Below are positions 1-8,730 of a DNA stretch of 45,346 nt, piece by piece. The stretch is from Bacteroidia bacterium. Lineage in GTDB: Bacteria > Bacteroidota > Bacteroidia > SpSt-205. Location: positions 1 to 45,346 of the forward strand of contig JANZYW010000012.1 in NCBI GenBank assembly GCA_026413325.1. The letters are read 5' to 3'. The notes under the pieces were generated by a model that did no database searches, was not told the origin of the DNA, and saw only the letters and a program-made list of their open reading frames with translations. Both the position numbers and the translations under genes were made by a program. Each line of letters starts with the position of its first letter. Position 1 is the first letter of the stretch.

Positions 1-19
1 AGATGTGTATAAGAGACAG
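1..19 (+). other. Tn5/Nextera mosaic-end adapter (artefact)
   Basis: The first 19 bases, AGATGTGTATAAGAGACAG, are an exact copy of the Tn5 mosaic end used in tagmentation libraries. This is not genomic sequence. Genomic sequence begins at about base 20. Confidence 0.97.
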
Positions 20-20
20 C

Positions 21-179
21 TCCCCCTCTCCCTTGGAGGAAGCAGAGCAATTGGAGCAGCTTCGGTGGTTGTACCATGGCTATACGGTATGGGTTAGGGA
101 AACTTCTCACCGGAGCTTTGCTATAGATACGAGCGAGGAATATGAGCTGGCTCAACGATTGGCGGAGATGTTTTTGTGA
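21..179 (+). CDS. kdsB: 3-deoxy-manno-octulosonate cytidylyltransferase, C-terminal fragment
   Basis: An open frame enters from the adapter and stops at TGA 177-179, giving about 52 residues. It contains [18 protein letters not shown] followed by an [10 protein letters not shown] segment. This matches the conserved C-terminus of CMP-Kdo synthetase (KdsB: PLE.AE.LEQLR.LE.G, then ..IDTPED). KdsB activates Kdo with CTP in the cytosol for lipid A/core assembly and supplies the substrate of WaaA, which lies at 13220-14476. The 5' part is missing because the fragment ends here. The 3' end overlaps the following protease gene by 38 bases. The family match is by recognition of the motif, not by alignment. 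Confidence 0.8.
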   Translation, partial: SPSPLEEAEQLEQLRWLYHGYTVWVRETSHRSFAIDTSEEYELAQRLAEMFL

Positions 180-960
180 ATGGGTAGGGGTAGGCGCCTT
201 TCTCATAGGATGCCGTCCTATTTCCTCCCCTGTTCGTGAAAAGCCTCCTCAAGAGCCTACTACCCCTTCTGTACTTCTTTCTGCCGAGGACCCTTTCGTG
301 GCATGGGAGCGGAGGCGAGAAGAAGTTGCGGCTCTGTTGGGGGAGAAAGTTTTCCGCTTAGAGGTGAAGGTTCGGTACAAATATGGTCATGAAACCTATA
401 GGGGAACGGCGTGGCTCTGGGATTCGGAGGGGTATGTCGTCACTTGCCGTCATCTTATTCCTTCCTCGCCTGCCTGGGTAGAAGTGGAGTTGTGGGATCG
501 GTCAGGTTCTTGTAGACCCGCTCAGGTTCTTTGGTGGGACAGTCTCGTGGACGTAGTTTTTCTGCGTAGTGCAGGTTTGGAAGGAGAGGGCTTGCCTTTA
601 GCGGAAGAGAAACCCTCTATAGGGGAGGGAGTTTTTTCTGTGGGTGCACCGTGGGGACTGTTGGGAACTTTACAGGAGGGCTTTGTCTCAGGAGAAGAGC
701 GGTATATCGAGACGAGTCCGGGGAAACGTCTGCCTTTTCTTCAGCTTTCTTTACCAGCGCAGCCGGGGAGTTCGGGCAGTCCTGTGGTTGATAAAAGAGG
801 TCGGGTATGCGGAATGATCTCGGACATAGCCAGTATTTCTGGTACGTATGAGGGGATTGCTTTTGCTATACCTGCGCAGCTATTGCAAGAAGTCTGGGGG
901 CGCTATCGTAGATTTGCACTTGGATATGACACGGCAGGAGCTCGTACGAGCGATAAGTGA
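142..960 (+). CDS. trypsin-like serine protease, putative lipoprotein
   Basis: The 272-residue protein starts inside the kdsB end; no later ATG, GTG or TTG fits the signal sequence. Residues 8-24 form a short basic then hydrophobic stretch ending in LIGC, a lipobox with Cys24 as the lipidation site. The chymotrypsin-fold protease domain shows the full triad: His104 (TCRH), Asp137 (SLVDVVFLR) and Ser213 (GSSGSP). It resembles the protease domain of HtrA/DegP-type enzymes (S1C), but no PDZ domain follows. It probably acts in the periplasm, anchored to a membrane, in protein quality control or processing; the substrate is unknown. The 3' end overlaps the HU-like gene by 35 bases and carries that gene's promoter. 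Confidence 0.85.
   Translation: MSWLNDWRRCFCEWVGVGAFLIGCRPISSPVREKPPQEPTTPSVLLSAEDPFVAWERRREEVAALLGEKVFRLEVKVRYKYGHETYRGTAWLWDSEGYVVTCRHLIPSSPAWVEVELWDRSGSCRPAQVLWWDSLVDVVFLRSAGLEGEGLPLAEEKPSIGEGVFSVGAPWGLLGTLQEGFVSGEERYIETSPGKRLPFLQLSLPAQPGSSGSPVVDKRGRVCGMISDIASISGTYEGIAFAIPAQLLQEVWGRYRRFALGYDTAGARTSDK
909..916 (+). promoter_or_regulatory. -7 promoter box of the HU-like gene
   Basis: TAGATTTG matches the Bacteroidota -7 consensus TAnnTTTG and lies 9 nt before the ATG at 926. A TTG at 883-885 is a possible -33 box (spacer 23). It lies inside the protease coding region. Confidence 0.6.
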
Positions 961-1234
961 GCGTACAGGACTTTCTCGAGCGGACGCTTCCGCTGCGGTG
1001 GAAGCGTTTTTGTCTGTAGTCCAAGAGTCTCTCATGCGAGGAGAGTCCGTTACTCTGAGAGGATTCGGAGCCTTTGCCTTGCGTTTTCAACGAGCACGCA
1101 AAGGGCGCATCATTCATACGGGAGAGCCTGTGGCTATCCCTCCTCGTTTGCGCATCGTATTTCAACCCTCCGCTCACCTGCAAGAACGGATACAAAACGA
1201 TCGCGATCTGCTGCGTCGCTTTGCAGAGAAATGA
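926..1234 (+). CDS. HU/IHF-family DNA-binding protein
   Basis: The 102-residue protein begins [17 protein letters not shown], the usual first helix of HU/IHF proteins. It continues with a dimerisation region and the GESVTLRGFGAFALR segment, equivalent to the family's V.L.GFGTF..R. The β-arm carries RKGRIIHTGEPVAIP, with Pro at the DNA-intercalating tip region. It bends and compacts DNA in the nucleoid. An open frame extends upstream to 848, but ATG 926 fits both the family start and the -7 box 9 nt upstream. The gene overlaps the protease 3' end and the start of the TPR gene. Confidence 0.9.
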   Translation: MTRQELVRAISERTGLSRADASAAVEAFLSVVQESLMRGESVTLRGFGAFALRFQRARKGRIIHTGEPVAIPPRLRIVFQPSAHLQERIQNDRDLLRRFAEK

Positions 1235-1790
1235 ACGATTGCGCTGGGGACTCTGGCTCCTCTCGGCGGTAGTCGTACTGGTTGGGCTCTGGTACCCCAA
1301 ACGGCATTCTTCTCTATCACCTGTTTCTTCAGTAGAAGAGAGAGTGGTAGAGGCGTTTTGGCTCTCTGAAGCGGGAGATACATTATCCCCTGCGGAGAGA
1401 GCTCGTATTGCGTCTCTGGTAGCGCAGGTTTCCGATAGTTCTCCTTCTGCTTATGCCGCTGCTGTTTCCTTCTTACTTCTTTATGCAGGGGACCATCTGA
1501 GCGGCCCTCCCATGGTATATATCCAGCGCCTACAACAAATGCGGGAGGATCCCTGGGTGTTGGCTTATTTAGGTCGGTTGGCCTGGCATACGGGGCAGAA
1601 AGAAAAGGCTTATAGATACCTTAGGGAGGCTATTCAACAAGATGCCTCTTGTGGGCCCGCTTATCTTTTCTTAGCAGAGATGGAGGAGGACTCTGCTTGC
1701 GTCTGGCTTTCTCGTGCAGCGGTTGCTACGTTTCCCATCGGGGCTCAACGGCTTCGTGAGCGCCTTATTTCTCGCTTTCGTTGCTCATAG
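1224..1790 (+). CDS. membrane-anchored TPR-like protein
   Basis: The 188-residue reading frame probably starts at TTG 1224, overlapping the HU stop by 11 bases; TTG 1242 is an alternative and there is no ATG near the right place. The N-terminus is basic, then has one hydrophobic segment (about residues 9-22, GLWLLSAVVVLVGLW). The rest is helical. Around residues 110-165 it resembles TPR repeats (LAYLGRLAWHTGQKEKAYR, then the second repeat AIQQDASCGPAYLFLAEM). Its function is unknown; TPR proteins usually mediate protein contacts. The last 26 bases overlap, tail to tail, the gene on the other strand. Confidence 0.65.
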   Translation, partial: QRNERLRWGLWLLSAVVVLVGLWYPKRHSSLSPVSSVEERVVEAFWLSEAGDTLSPAERARIASLVAQVSDSSPSAYAAAVSFLLLYAGDHLSGPPMVYIQRLQQMREDPWVLAYLGRLAWHTGQKEKAYRYLREAIQQDASCGPAYLFLAEMEEDSACVWLSRAAVATFPIGAQRLRERLISRFRCS

Positions 1791-3603
1791 GATTTTCCTC
1801 TTCCTGCCCCCAGCTTTCTTCTCGCAGGAGTTCTCCTTTTGGAGAGAAATATCGCCATCGTCCTACTTTTTGTCCTTGCTCGTAGTATCCTTGCACTTTT
1901 ATCACACCATTTGGATGATACTCCCAGTATTCCCCCTCTGGTTGTCCCTCTACATACGTGATCCTACGTTTGACTACTCCGTTCGGATAGTACTCTTCTT
2001 GAGTTCCTTCTAAAGTGGTATCTGATGCGGAGAACGGGAGGGAAATAGAGGGGGGGGAGGAAAAAGAAGAATCTCGAGGGGAGCCTCCTTGTGGTTGCCA
2101 AGACAGCTGTAGGGCGCAAGTGAGTCGATGGGTAGGATTGGTGCTGATGGCTATATACAGGGTATGCCATGGGGCTAACTCGGCTTTCCACTTGAGATAA
2201 CGGGCAGAAGGTAGCCAAGACTGGAGCCAGCCAGGGGGGGTTGGTTGGAAATAGGCCAGCAGTACGGGCTTCGTGGGAAGCGAAGGGATAGTACTGGAGA
2301 AATCTTCTTTCTCATATAAGGTGCGGCGATGTATGTAAGCGTCTATCCATTCTTGAAGGATGAGAGGTGAGCGGGCTACGATTAGCCATTCTCCTACTTG
2401 GAGAAAATAAGGGTTTTCCCAGCCGGTAAAAGCAGGACCTAAGAACCACCGCAAAAGTCCTCCTACTGGGACTTGTTGGAGGGTATAGCCACGATAGAGG
2501 AGTCGATGTAAAGGTTGACGACGTGCTCCATAGGCGACTTTTTCTCGAAGGGTCGTGAGATAATGCTGGAGTTTTTCAGGTTCTTTCAGGCGAAACAAGA
2601 GGAAGGGATACTCACTTTGTGCTATCCCCATCTCTCCGGTGAGATGAGAAAAGAATAGTTCCTCGACGGAGAAACTGCCGGCTTTTTCCATTGTTTCTAT
2701 TTCTTGGGCATGGAGGGGTCTGAGATGACTGCGATAAAAGGTAAGTGGATCGGTGATGTGGAAGCTAATAAGGGCTTGGGTTCGGGTGGGACATAGCTCT
2801 GCGAGACCAAAGGAAGAAGGGGCGGTGTACTCCCAGAAGCTGGGCTCATATAGCCATTCACCAGAGCCGTAGAGACCCTCCTCTGTTAGTCGCAAGTGGA
2901 TTTCGCCCCAGAGGATTTTATCTAAGAAAACGAGGGTAGGATGAGAAAGAGCCTGATACAGTAACTTTCCTTGCCATCCGATACTTAGCCAGGGTGGGGA
3001 GTCTCCCCAGGTGGTTTCATCCCAGCGCCAAGGAGGAGAAGCCGCTTCATTCCCTCTGAGAAATCGAGTTAGAAGTGTCGTGTTGGTAGAGTAAGCGAGC
3101 ATCTCCCCAGCGGGAGCTAAATAACCCGTAGGAAGTTTCCAGAATGCATAGCCCTCTTTTTCGACTAAGGTTACCTCCCAGTTGTGTTTTTTAGCGGTTT
3201 CTTGCATGAAAGTCCGCCAGTCGCCTATCTTGGCGAGGAAGGGGGCTTCGATGAGGTAGAGTTTCCCTTCTGGATGCAGACTTAGGAGGACTCCCCGATT
3301 CCCTACCCATTCGAAGAGTTGCGGAGCTTCTCGCAGCACAGAATCCCAAAGCTGCCCCATGCGGAAGGGTTCTGCGAGGTGGGGGCTTTTAGACCATATT
3401 TCTGCCAGAGGACTATGGCGGAGCTGTTTCCAAGATCGGATAAAAGAGGGAGTATATACCACTAATTGAAAGTCTTTGGGTATATTTTGCCATAAAGCGG
3501 GACTTCGAGGAGGGTGAATAAACTGGCGATACATCCAGATCCCCCCCATTGCAACAAGCAGCAGGATGGCTATCGCTCCTATGATACGCTGCGATTTAGC
3601 CAA
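1765..3603 (-). CDS. membrane-anchored protein of unknown function with C-terminal MORN-like repeats
   Basis: The 612-residue protein has an N-terminal membrane anchor (about residues 7-25, IIGAIAILLLVAMGGIW), so most of it should face the periplasm. The long middle region (about 30-510) was not recognised. The last 80 residues hold three YwqK/MORN-type repeats: EYYPNGVVKRRITYVEGQPEG, EYHPNGVIKVQGYYEQGQKVG and RYFSPKGELLREESW. Such repeats form β-hairpins in many Bacteroidota surface or antitoxin-like proteins. The start overlaps the superoxide dismutase stop by 8 bases, so the two are probably co-transcribed. The 3' end overlaps the convergent TPR gene. Confidence 0.7.
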   Translation of the reverse strand: MAKSQRIIGAIAILLLVAMGGIWMYRQFIHPPRSPALWQNIPKDFQLVVYTPSFIRSWKQLRHSPLAEIWSKSPHLAEPFRMGQLWDSVLREAPQLFEWVGNRGVLLSLHPEGKLYLIEAPFLAKIGDWRTFMQETAKKHNWEVTLVEKEGYAFWKLPTGYLAPAGEMLAYSTNTTLLTRFLRGNEAASPPWRWDETTWGDSPPWLSIGWQGKLLYQALSHPTLVFLDKILWGEIHLRLTEEGLYGSGEWLYEPSFWEYTAPSSFGLAELCPTRTQALISFHITDPLTFYRSHLRPLHAQEIETMEKAGSFSVEELFFSHLTGEMGIAQSEYPFLLFRLKEPEKLQHYLTTLREKVAYGARRQPLHRLLYRGYTLQQVPVGGLLRWFLGPAFTGWENPYFLQVGEWLIVARSPLILQEWIDAYIHRRTLYEKEDFSSTIPSLPTKPVLLAYFQPTPPGWLQSWLPSARYLKWKAELAPWHTLYIAISTNPTHRLTCALQLSWQPQGGSPRDSSFSSPPSISLPFSASDTTLEGTQEEYYPNGVVKRRITYVEGQPEGEYWEYHPNGVIKVQGYYEQGQKVGRWRYFSPKGELLREESWGQEEENPMSNESEK

Positions 3604-4312
3604 TCAGAGACTCTATTTTTTCCCAGTTAAGGAGGCTCCAGAGTGCAGAGAGGTATTCCGTACGTCGGTTTTGGTATTTGAGGTAGTATGCGTGTTCCCA
3701 CACATCTACTCCTAATACGGGGGTTCCTTGTACTTCTGCGTAGGGCATGAGGGGATTATCTTGATTGGGAGTGGTGATGATCTGGAGTTTGCCTGCTGGA
3801 GTTTTGATAAGCCAAGTCCATCCTGAGCCGAAGAGGCGAGCAGCGGTATCCAGGAACTGCCCTCGGAAAGCATTCCAGCTGCCAAACTCTGACGAAAGTC
3901 GCTTTTGGAGGGCGAGAGAGGGCTCTTGAGTTTTAGGACTAAGGAGCGGCCAAAAGAAACTATGGTTCCAGTGTCCTCCTCCCTGGTTGCGGATGGCTGT
4001 CCGGTGAGAAGCGGGAAGCTTATCGATACGCGCGAGTAGCTCTTCCAATGGTACCTGTTGTAGAGAAGGTAGCTCTGCGAGCGCCTTATTGAGGTTGCTC
4101 ACATAAGAAGCATGATGGCCCTGGTGATGGACCTTCATGGTCTGCGTATCTATGGCGGGTTCTAAGCTTTCATAGGGGTAGGGAAGAGAGGGAAGCTCAT
4201 AGGGGTATGTTTGCCCGAGCAGAATCTCCGGGTAAAAGGAAGTTGGACGATTCCAACGCCACCCCCCTAAAGCAAGGGCTCCGAGGGAGGTCAGGAAAGT
4301 GCGCCGATCCAT
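3596..4312 (-). CDS. Fe/Mn superoxide dismutase, probably Tat-exported
   Basis: The 238-residue protein has the complete metal site of the Fe/Mn-SOD family: His62 (KVHHQGHH), His117 (GGGHWNHSFFW), Asp203 and His207 (DVWEHAYY). The Gln in TTPNQDNP is the pattern typical of Mn-type enzymes, so Mn or cambialistic use is inferred. It converts superoxide to O2 and H2O2. About 33 residues precede the catalytic domain and begin MDRRTFLTSLGALALGG, a twin-arginine (RRxFL) signal followed by a hydrophobic stretch. Export already folded with its metal is therefore likely. It sits 24 bases after mntH, which imports Mn, and also has its own -7 box. Confidence 0.93.
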   Translation of the reverse strand: MDRRTFLTSLGALALGGWRWNRPTSFYPEILLGQTYPYELPSLPYPYESLEPAIDTQTMKVHHQGHHASYVSNLNKALAELPSLQQVPLEELLARIDKLPASHRTAIRNQGGGHWNHSFFWPLLSPKTQEPSLALQKRLSSEFGSWNAFRGQFLDTAARLFGSGWTWLIKTPAGKLQIITTPNQDNPLMPYAEVQGTPVLGVDVWEHAYYLKYQNRRTEYLSALWSLLNWEKIESLIG

Positions 4313-4317
4313 CTCTA

Positions 4318-4325
4318 CAAAAGTA
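4318..4325 (-). promoter_or_regulatory. -7 promoter box of the superoxide dismutase gene
   Basis: On the minus strand TACTTTTG lies 5 nt before the ATG. A TTTG -33 box at 4351-4348 gives a 22-nt spacer. This promoter spans the end of mntH, so sod can be expressed independently. Confidence 0.7.
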
Positions 4326-4336
4326 CGGGGCCTTCT

Positions 4337-5527
4337 TTAGAGTGTTACAAAGAGATACGAGTTCAGTGCGATGAGGGAAATGCTGATCACATAGGTAAGT
4401 ATCAAAGCAAGGCGACTCGGGCTCGCTTGAGGTACCTTGTGGAGGAAGTACAACATGGGCAAGAGAACGAAGGGGAGCTGAAGGGATAGGATAACCTGAG
4501 AAAGGACTAGCAGGTCACTTACATGCTTTTCTCCCCATAAGCTTAGCGCTAAAAGGGCAGGGAGCAGGCTTAGAGTACGGAGGGCGAGGCTCCGCAAGGT
4601 CGGGGACAGGCGACGGGGAAGGAGGTATTCCAATACTATCTGCCCCGTGAGGGTACTGGTTAGGGTAGCATTATGCCCCGAGAGTAGTAGAGCCACGCCA
4701 AAAGCTGCCATAGCGGCTGTTCCTAAGGCAGGTTCAAAAAGACGATAAGCCTCTTCTATGCCCCATCGCTCGAGGGGGTTTGGAGTCCCTCGAAGCGCTG
4801 CCGCTGTAATGAGAAGGGCAATGTTCACGAAAAAAGCAAGGCTGAGACTACTGGTGGTATCTCGGGTAATGGCTTGAGTTTGGCTATAGATATCTCCACT
4901 GAAGCGTTTCCTGATCCATGCACTGTGTAAATACAAGTTATGGGGCATGATGGTAGCCCCAATGAGCCCCAGAGTGAGATAAAGGGCTTCTTTTTCTTTT
5001 AGCACAAGAGCAGAGGGCTTAAGCCCTTCTACGATTGAAAAAAAGGGGGGACGAAGAAGAAAAAGCTCAAAAATGAAGATGAACACGATCGCTAAGGTTA
5101 ATATCCCGACGAGACTTTCAAGCGCTCTGGGGCGACGAGAGGTCCAGTACAAGATGAATACCACTTCTACCAGGGCCAGGACGGCTCCGACACTCATCGG
5201 TAGCCCAGTTAGGAGACGGAGAGCCAAAGAAAACCCCAACACCTCGGCGAGATCGGTGGCGATGACAGCGATGAAGGCTGTGAAAGCCAGAAATTTGCCC
5301 ATTCGTGCGCCTAAAAAGCGATAGCCAAGCCCTACTAAATCCATTTGGGTACAGACTCCTAATCGCGCTGCGATTATTTGCAGCAGAATAGCGGCTGTGC
5401 TTGAGACCAAAATGACCCAGGCCAAACTATACCCATATCCACTGCCAGCTTCGATCCCCGTGGCCCAGTTTCCCGGATCCATGTACCCTACGGCTACTAA
5501 GACTCCGGGCCCTATCCAGCGCCGCAT
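4337..5527 (-). CDS. mntH: NRAMP-family divalent metal (Mn2+) transporter
   Basis: The 396-residue polytopic membrane protein has about 11 hydrophobic segments. It carries the two NRAMP metal-binding signatures: DPGNW in the first segment (residues 17-21) and MPHNLYLHS in the sixth. It should import Mn2+ (possibly Fe2+) with protons across the inner membrane. The adjacent superoxide dismutase, likely Mn-dependent, supports a Mn role. The start ATG at 5527 is fixed by a -7 box 5 nt upstream. The name mntH is by family; substrate specificity was not tested. Confidence 0.93.
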   Translation of the reverse strand: MRRWIGPGVLVAVGYMDPGNWATGIEAGSGYGYSLAWVILVSSTAAILLQIIAARLGVCTQMDLVGLGYRFLGARMGKFLAFTAFIAVIATDLAEVLGFSLALRLLTGLPMSVGAVLALVEVVFILYWTSRRPRALESLVGILTLAIVFIFIFELFLLRPPFFSIVEGLKPSALVLKEKEALYLTLGLIGATIMPHNLYLHSAWIRKRFSGDIYSQTQAITRDTTSSLSLAFFVNIALLITAAALRGTPNPLERWGIEEAYRLFEPALGTAAMAAFGVALLLSGHNATLTSTLTGQIVLEYLLPRRLSPTLRSLALRTLSLLPALLALSLWGEKHVSDLLVLSQVILSLQLPFVLLPMLYFLHKVPQASPSRLALILTYVISISLIALNSYLFVTL

Positions 5528-5532
5528 GAAAG

Positions 5533-5540
5533 CAAAGGTA
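5533..5540 (-). promoter_or_regulatory. -7 promoter box of mntH
   Basis: TACCTTTG on the minus strand, 5 nt before the ATG. The perfect palindrome AAAAATTTTT lies 13 bp further upstream at 5554-5563 and could be an operator or an AT-rich promoter element. Confidence 0.7.
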
Positions 5541-5563
5541 CTTTTTGTCTGTCAAAAATTTTT

Positions 5564-6166
5564 TCAACCACCAAAATACGTTCCGATGCTTATCACATAC
5601 TTGCTGGTCGTCCCAGGGGTGGGATAGAAGCTGTATCGGATAAAAACAGGCTCTAAGAAGACGAAAGTGCCCGCCTCAATCTGCAAGAGAGGTCGAAGTT
5701 GCTGATCCTGAAATGGCGTGCCCCCTTTGTCGTGTGTTCTAAGGATGTATCCATCTATGCCGGCTCCCACCTGAGCGTAGAGCTTCTCGGGGTCGGGAAG
5801 GCCTATTCTCCAGCAGAGCCCCAAGGTTCCCCCCGGAAAGACTGGGGGGAGGGAGGCCCCCAAGAGATAGGTCAAGCGAGCTTCGCCCCATGCAAGTAGC
5901 CGATGGGAACTTCCTGAACGAAAAATCTCCCACGTAGCTCCTCCCATCACACCTGTTCCTAAGAGAGGAGGAAGATACCCCCTATGGAAACGCAAAAGGA
6001 TAAGCTCACTTCCTCCAAATAGCTGGGTTGACCCCTGTGCGCAGAGGAGCTGGAGTGCTAAGAGAGAAACAAAGCCTATCTGCTGCTTTTGCCACAGCCA
6101 CAAGGTATCTCTCCAAACGGAAAGGGAATATGCTTTTTGAGAGATGCCTGACCTTGCAATACGCAT
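5564..6166 (-). CDS. probable outer-membrane β-barrel protein
   Basis: A reading frame of up to 200 residues. A hydrophobic signal segment, GFVSLLALQLLCAQG, sits at about residues 31-45, with likely cleavage at LCA|Q. The first 20 or so residues may not belong to the protein; a TTG at 6103 would give a normal-length signal peptide. The mature part has alternating aromatic and small residues (ATWEIFRSG, RLTYLLGAS, VFIRYSFYP) and ends ISIGTYFGG, a pattern typical of small outer-membrane barrels in Bacteroidota. No specific family was recognised. It lies 36 bases upstream of mntH on the same strand; no clear -7 box was found for it. Confidence 0.6.
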   Translation of the reverse strand: MRIARSGISQKAYSLSVWRDTLWLWQKQQIGFVSLLALQLLCAQGSTQLFGGSELILLRFHRGYLPPLLGTGVMGGATWEIFRSGSSHRLLAWGEARLTYLLGASLPPVFPGGTLGLCWRIGLPDPEKLYAQVGAGIDGYILRTHDKGGTPFQDQQLRPLLQIEAGTFVFLEPVFIRYSFYPTPGTTSKYVISIGTYFGG

Positions 6167-6322
6167 TGTGAAATATTACGAAAAAATTCTTTTGCTTGTT
6201 TCGACAACTAAGGAGGGGGGTGTTACTACTTGCTCCCATGGGGGGAAATGGGATGCATGGACTGCTATTCCTCGTAAGCCGTATCGGATAGAAGGGGGTG
6301 TTATGGATAGGAAAGGCTACCT

Positions 6323-8716
6323 CTATACCGTATTGCTTTTACGAACGATGGCTCCTTTCCCCTCCACTGCTGCGATAGCTTTGCGGAGAAAAGCATGAAT
6401 TTCTCCTTCTGAAAGGGTGTGATCTCCTTGTAGGTAAAGCCGAATCCCGTAGCTGCGTTTCCCTTCCGCATCTATGTAGAAATCGAAAGGTTCGATGTAA
6501 AAAAGATACGGGTCATTGAGGTCGCGCAAGCTCTGAAGGATATCTGCATAACTGAGCCCCTCCGTGAGGTAGATACTGAGGTCCTTTATAACGACGGGCT
6601 GATAGGAAATGCCTCTAAAGTGAGGGAGGTGGCGAGCATTATTTTCCCAGAAAAGAGGCAGGATTTCGGCGCAGGCTACTTGTTCTCCCTGTAGACCAAA
6701 TCTCTCCAGATAGATGTCGGAGAGTAAGCCCACCACTCCGAGGAAAGTCTCTTGGAGATACAGTTGCACTCCTTCTCGCCAGAGACCCTGTGGAGATGAA
6801 AAAGGTTTTTCTCTATAGGGTACACTCAGCCGCTGCAGTAAAGCTCGGACAAGGGCAGAGAAGTGGGCTAAAGGAGAAGAGTCTTTCTCTAATGAAGTAT
6901 ACGGGGGGCGGCCCCAACCCCACAAAGCCAGGTGCTGCTGTTCTCCTTCGGGAGTGTATACTTTCCCCCATTCATACCCCCAGAAGCCTTGGCTACCGTG
7001 ATTGCGGTTGTGGGAGAGAACTTCTAATCCAGAACCAATAAGGGTGGGACGAAGGTAAGCCAGCTCTTCGTAAAGAGGGTTGGCAAGCCGTATTGGAAGG
7101 AAAGGAAGTTCCGGGGGGAAATGGTGGGGACCGACAAGGGAGTTAGTACGAATCTCCCATAATCCCATCCCCGTCAGAAACTCTGATATAGCCTGTTGGA
7201 GCTGATATTGAAAATCTACCCTCGTTGGGAGAAGGTAAGGAACAGCAGCCTGGCTTCGCATACGAGGGACTTTATCCCATCCTTCTAACCGAAGGAGTTC
7301 TTCTGCGATATCTGCGGGACGGGTCACATCCAGTCGATAGCGGGGCACGCTTACTTCCCACTCCTCTGCGCTCAGAGGAGTTACCGTTATCTCTAGCCGT
7401 TCCAGTCTTTCTTGGAGAATAGAAGAGGAGAGGGGGAGCCCCGTTACCTGTCGGATTCGCTCTATCTGAACAGGGAAACGCCGATCTGCAGTGTGCGATT
7501 CTGAATGATGCTCTCCATACATTGACACCTCTGCCGTAGGGTAGATTCGTTGCAGGAGAGAAGCCGCCGCTTCCGCAGCCCAGGGTACCTGTCGGGGATC
7601 GGTACCGCGCATGAAGCGATAGCCACTTTCCGTATGAAGGCCCAGCCGGCGCCCCGTTCGTCGAATACTGGTGGGTGAGAAATAGGCAGATTCTATGAAG
7701 ACCGTATGGGTATAGCCGGTCACAGCAGTTCTTGAGCCCCCTATTAGACCGGCAAGGCAAGCAGGTCCCTTTCCATCTGAGATAACGATGTCACCCGGCT
7801 GTAGCTGGAGCTTCTGACCCGAAATACTTTCAAATAGAGCTGGTTCTTCAAGGGGGGCGACGTGAAGGGTACTTCCCTCCAGCTGCTCTACATCGAAAGC
7901 GTGAAGCGGCTGGCCCCACCCTATTAGAAGGTAGTTCGTTACGTCTACTATGGGATGGATACTCCGCAGGCCAGCCGCTTCCAATCGATGTCGGAGCCAA
8001 CCAGGAGAAACGGGCTTTTCGACCAGACCTGAAATATACACACCTCCGTAACGGGGACAAGCGACTTCGTTGGGTACTCTTATCTGGAGGGGTAGGGGCT
8101 TTCTCTCCCCCTCGATCCTGTGTGTAGGTCGGTGAAGCCGTGCTCCCGTGAGGACATGATATTCTCGAGCGATACCCCAGTGACTGAGGGCATCACCTCG
8201 GTTGGGGGTGGGGCTGATCTCTAAGATCGTATCGGTGTAATCCTCTAATACCTCTGAGAGACGGCGTCCTACGGGGGCCTCTGGAGCAAGAAGAAAGATA
8301 CCTTCTGAATCAGAACCTATGCCTAACTCGCTCTCAGAGCAGAGCATACCCTCAGAGAGGATGCCCCGTAGGCTGCGGGCTTGTAGGGGAATCCATCTGC
8401 CATCGATTTTTACTTCAGCACCCGGTAGAGCTACTGGCACCTTAGCCCCGACATCGATGTTAGAGGCACCGGTCACGATGACAACAGATTTTTCGGGGGC
8501 TATTCGTACCTCACACACAGTCAGTCGGTCGGCAGCCGGATGCCGCTCACATCGAGTTACCTCGCCTACCCAGATGCGATCCAGTGCAGAAGGGAGTCTT
8601 CGATAAGAAAAGATACCTTCCACTTCAATGCCTGCTCGGGTGAGCTTATCGGCTACCGCCTCCGGACTTTCCGTGATTTCGACCAGCTCCTGTAGCCAGC
8701 TCCATAAGATACGCAC
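6323..8716 (-). CDS. pheT: phenylalanyl-tRNA synthetase β subunit
   Basis: The 797-residue protein has the usual PheT layout. The start reads (V)RILWSWLQELVEI. A tRNA-binding EMAP-like domain follows at about 39-148 (VGEVTRCERHPAADRLTVCEV). Next are the B3/B4 editing domain, the B5 region, the catalytic-like core, and a C-terminal FDX-ACB anticodon-binding domain (about 700-797, VVIKDLSIYL to the end). With PheS it charges tRNA-Phe in the cytosol; pheS is not in this window. The GTG at 8716 is chosen because it matches the family start and has a -7 box 6 nt upstream, although the frame is open to 8800. It appears to be a single-gene unit. Confidence 0.95.
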   Translation of the reverse strand: MRILWSWLQELVEITESPEAVADKLTRAGIEVEGIFSYRRLPSALDRIWVGEVTRCERHPAADRLTVCEVRIAPEKSVVIVTGASNIDVGAKVPVALPGAEVKIDGRWIPLQARSLRGILSEGMLCSESELGIGSDSEGIFLLAPEAPVGRRLSEVLEDYTDTILEISPTPNRGDALSHWGIAREYHVLTGARLHRPTHRIEGERKPLPLQIRVPNEVACPRYGGVYISGLVEKPVSPGWLRHRLEAAGLRSIHPIVDVTNYLLIGWGQPLHAFDVEQLEGSTLHVAPLEEPALFESISGQKLQLQPGDIVISDGKGPACLAGLIGGSRTAVTGYTHTVFIESAYFSPTSIRRTGRRLGLHTESGYRFMRGTDPRQVPWAAEAAASLLQRIYPTAEVSMYGEHHSESHTADRRFPVQIERIRQVTGLPLSSSILQERLERLEITVTPLSAEEWEVSVPRYRLDVTRPADIAEELLRLEGWDKVPRMRSQAAVPYLLPTRVDFQYQLQQAISEFLTGMGLWEIRTNSLVGPHHFPPELPFLPIRLANPLYEELAYLRPTLIGSGLEVLSHNRNHGSQGFWGYEWGKVYTPEGEQQHLALWGWGRPPYTSLEKDSSPLAHFSALVRALLQRLSVPYREKPFSSPQGLWREGVQLYLQETFLGVVGLLSDIYLERFGLQGEQVACAEILPLFWENNARHLPHFRGISYQPVVIKDLSIYLTEGLSYADILQSLRDLNDPYLFYIEPFDFYIDAEGKRSYGIRLYLQGDHTLSEGEIHAFLRKAIAAVEGKGAIVRKSNTV

Positions 8717-8722
8717 AGCGTG

Positions 8723-8730
8723 CAAAAATA
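8723..8730 (-). promoter_or_regulatory. -7 promoter box of pheT
   Basis: TATTTTTG on the minus strand lies 6 nt before the GTG start of pheT. It supports the GTG start over upstream ATGs, which would lie before the transcript start. Confidence 0.65.
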
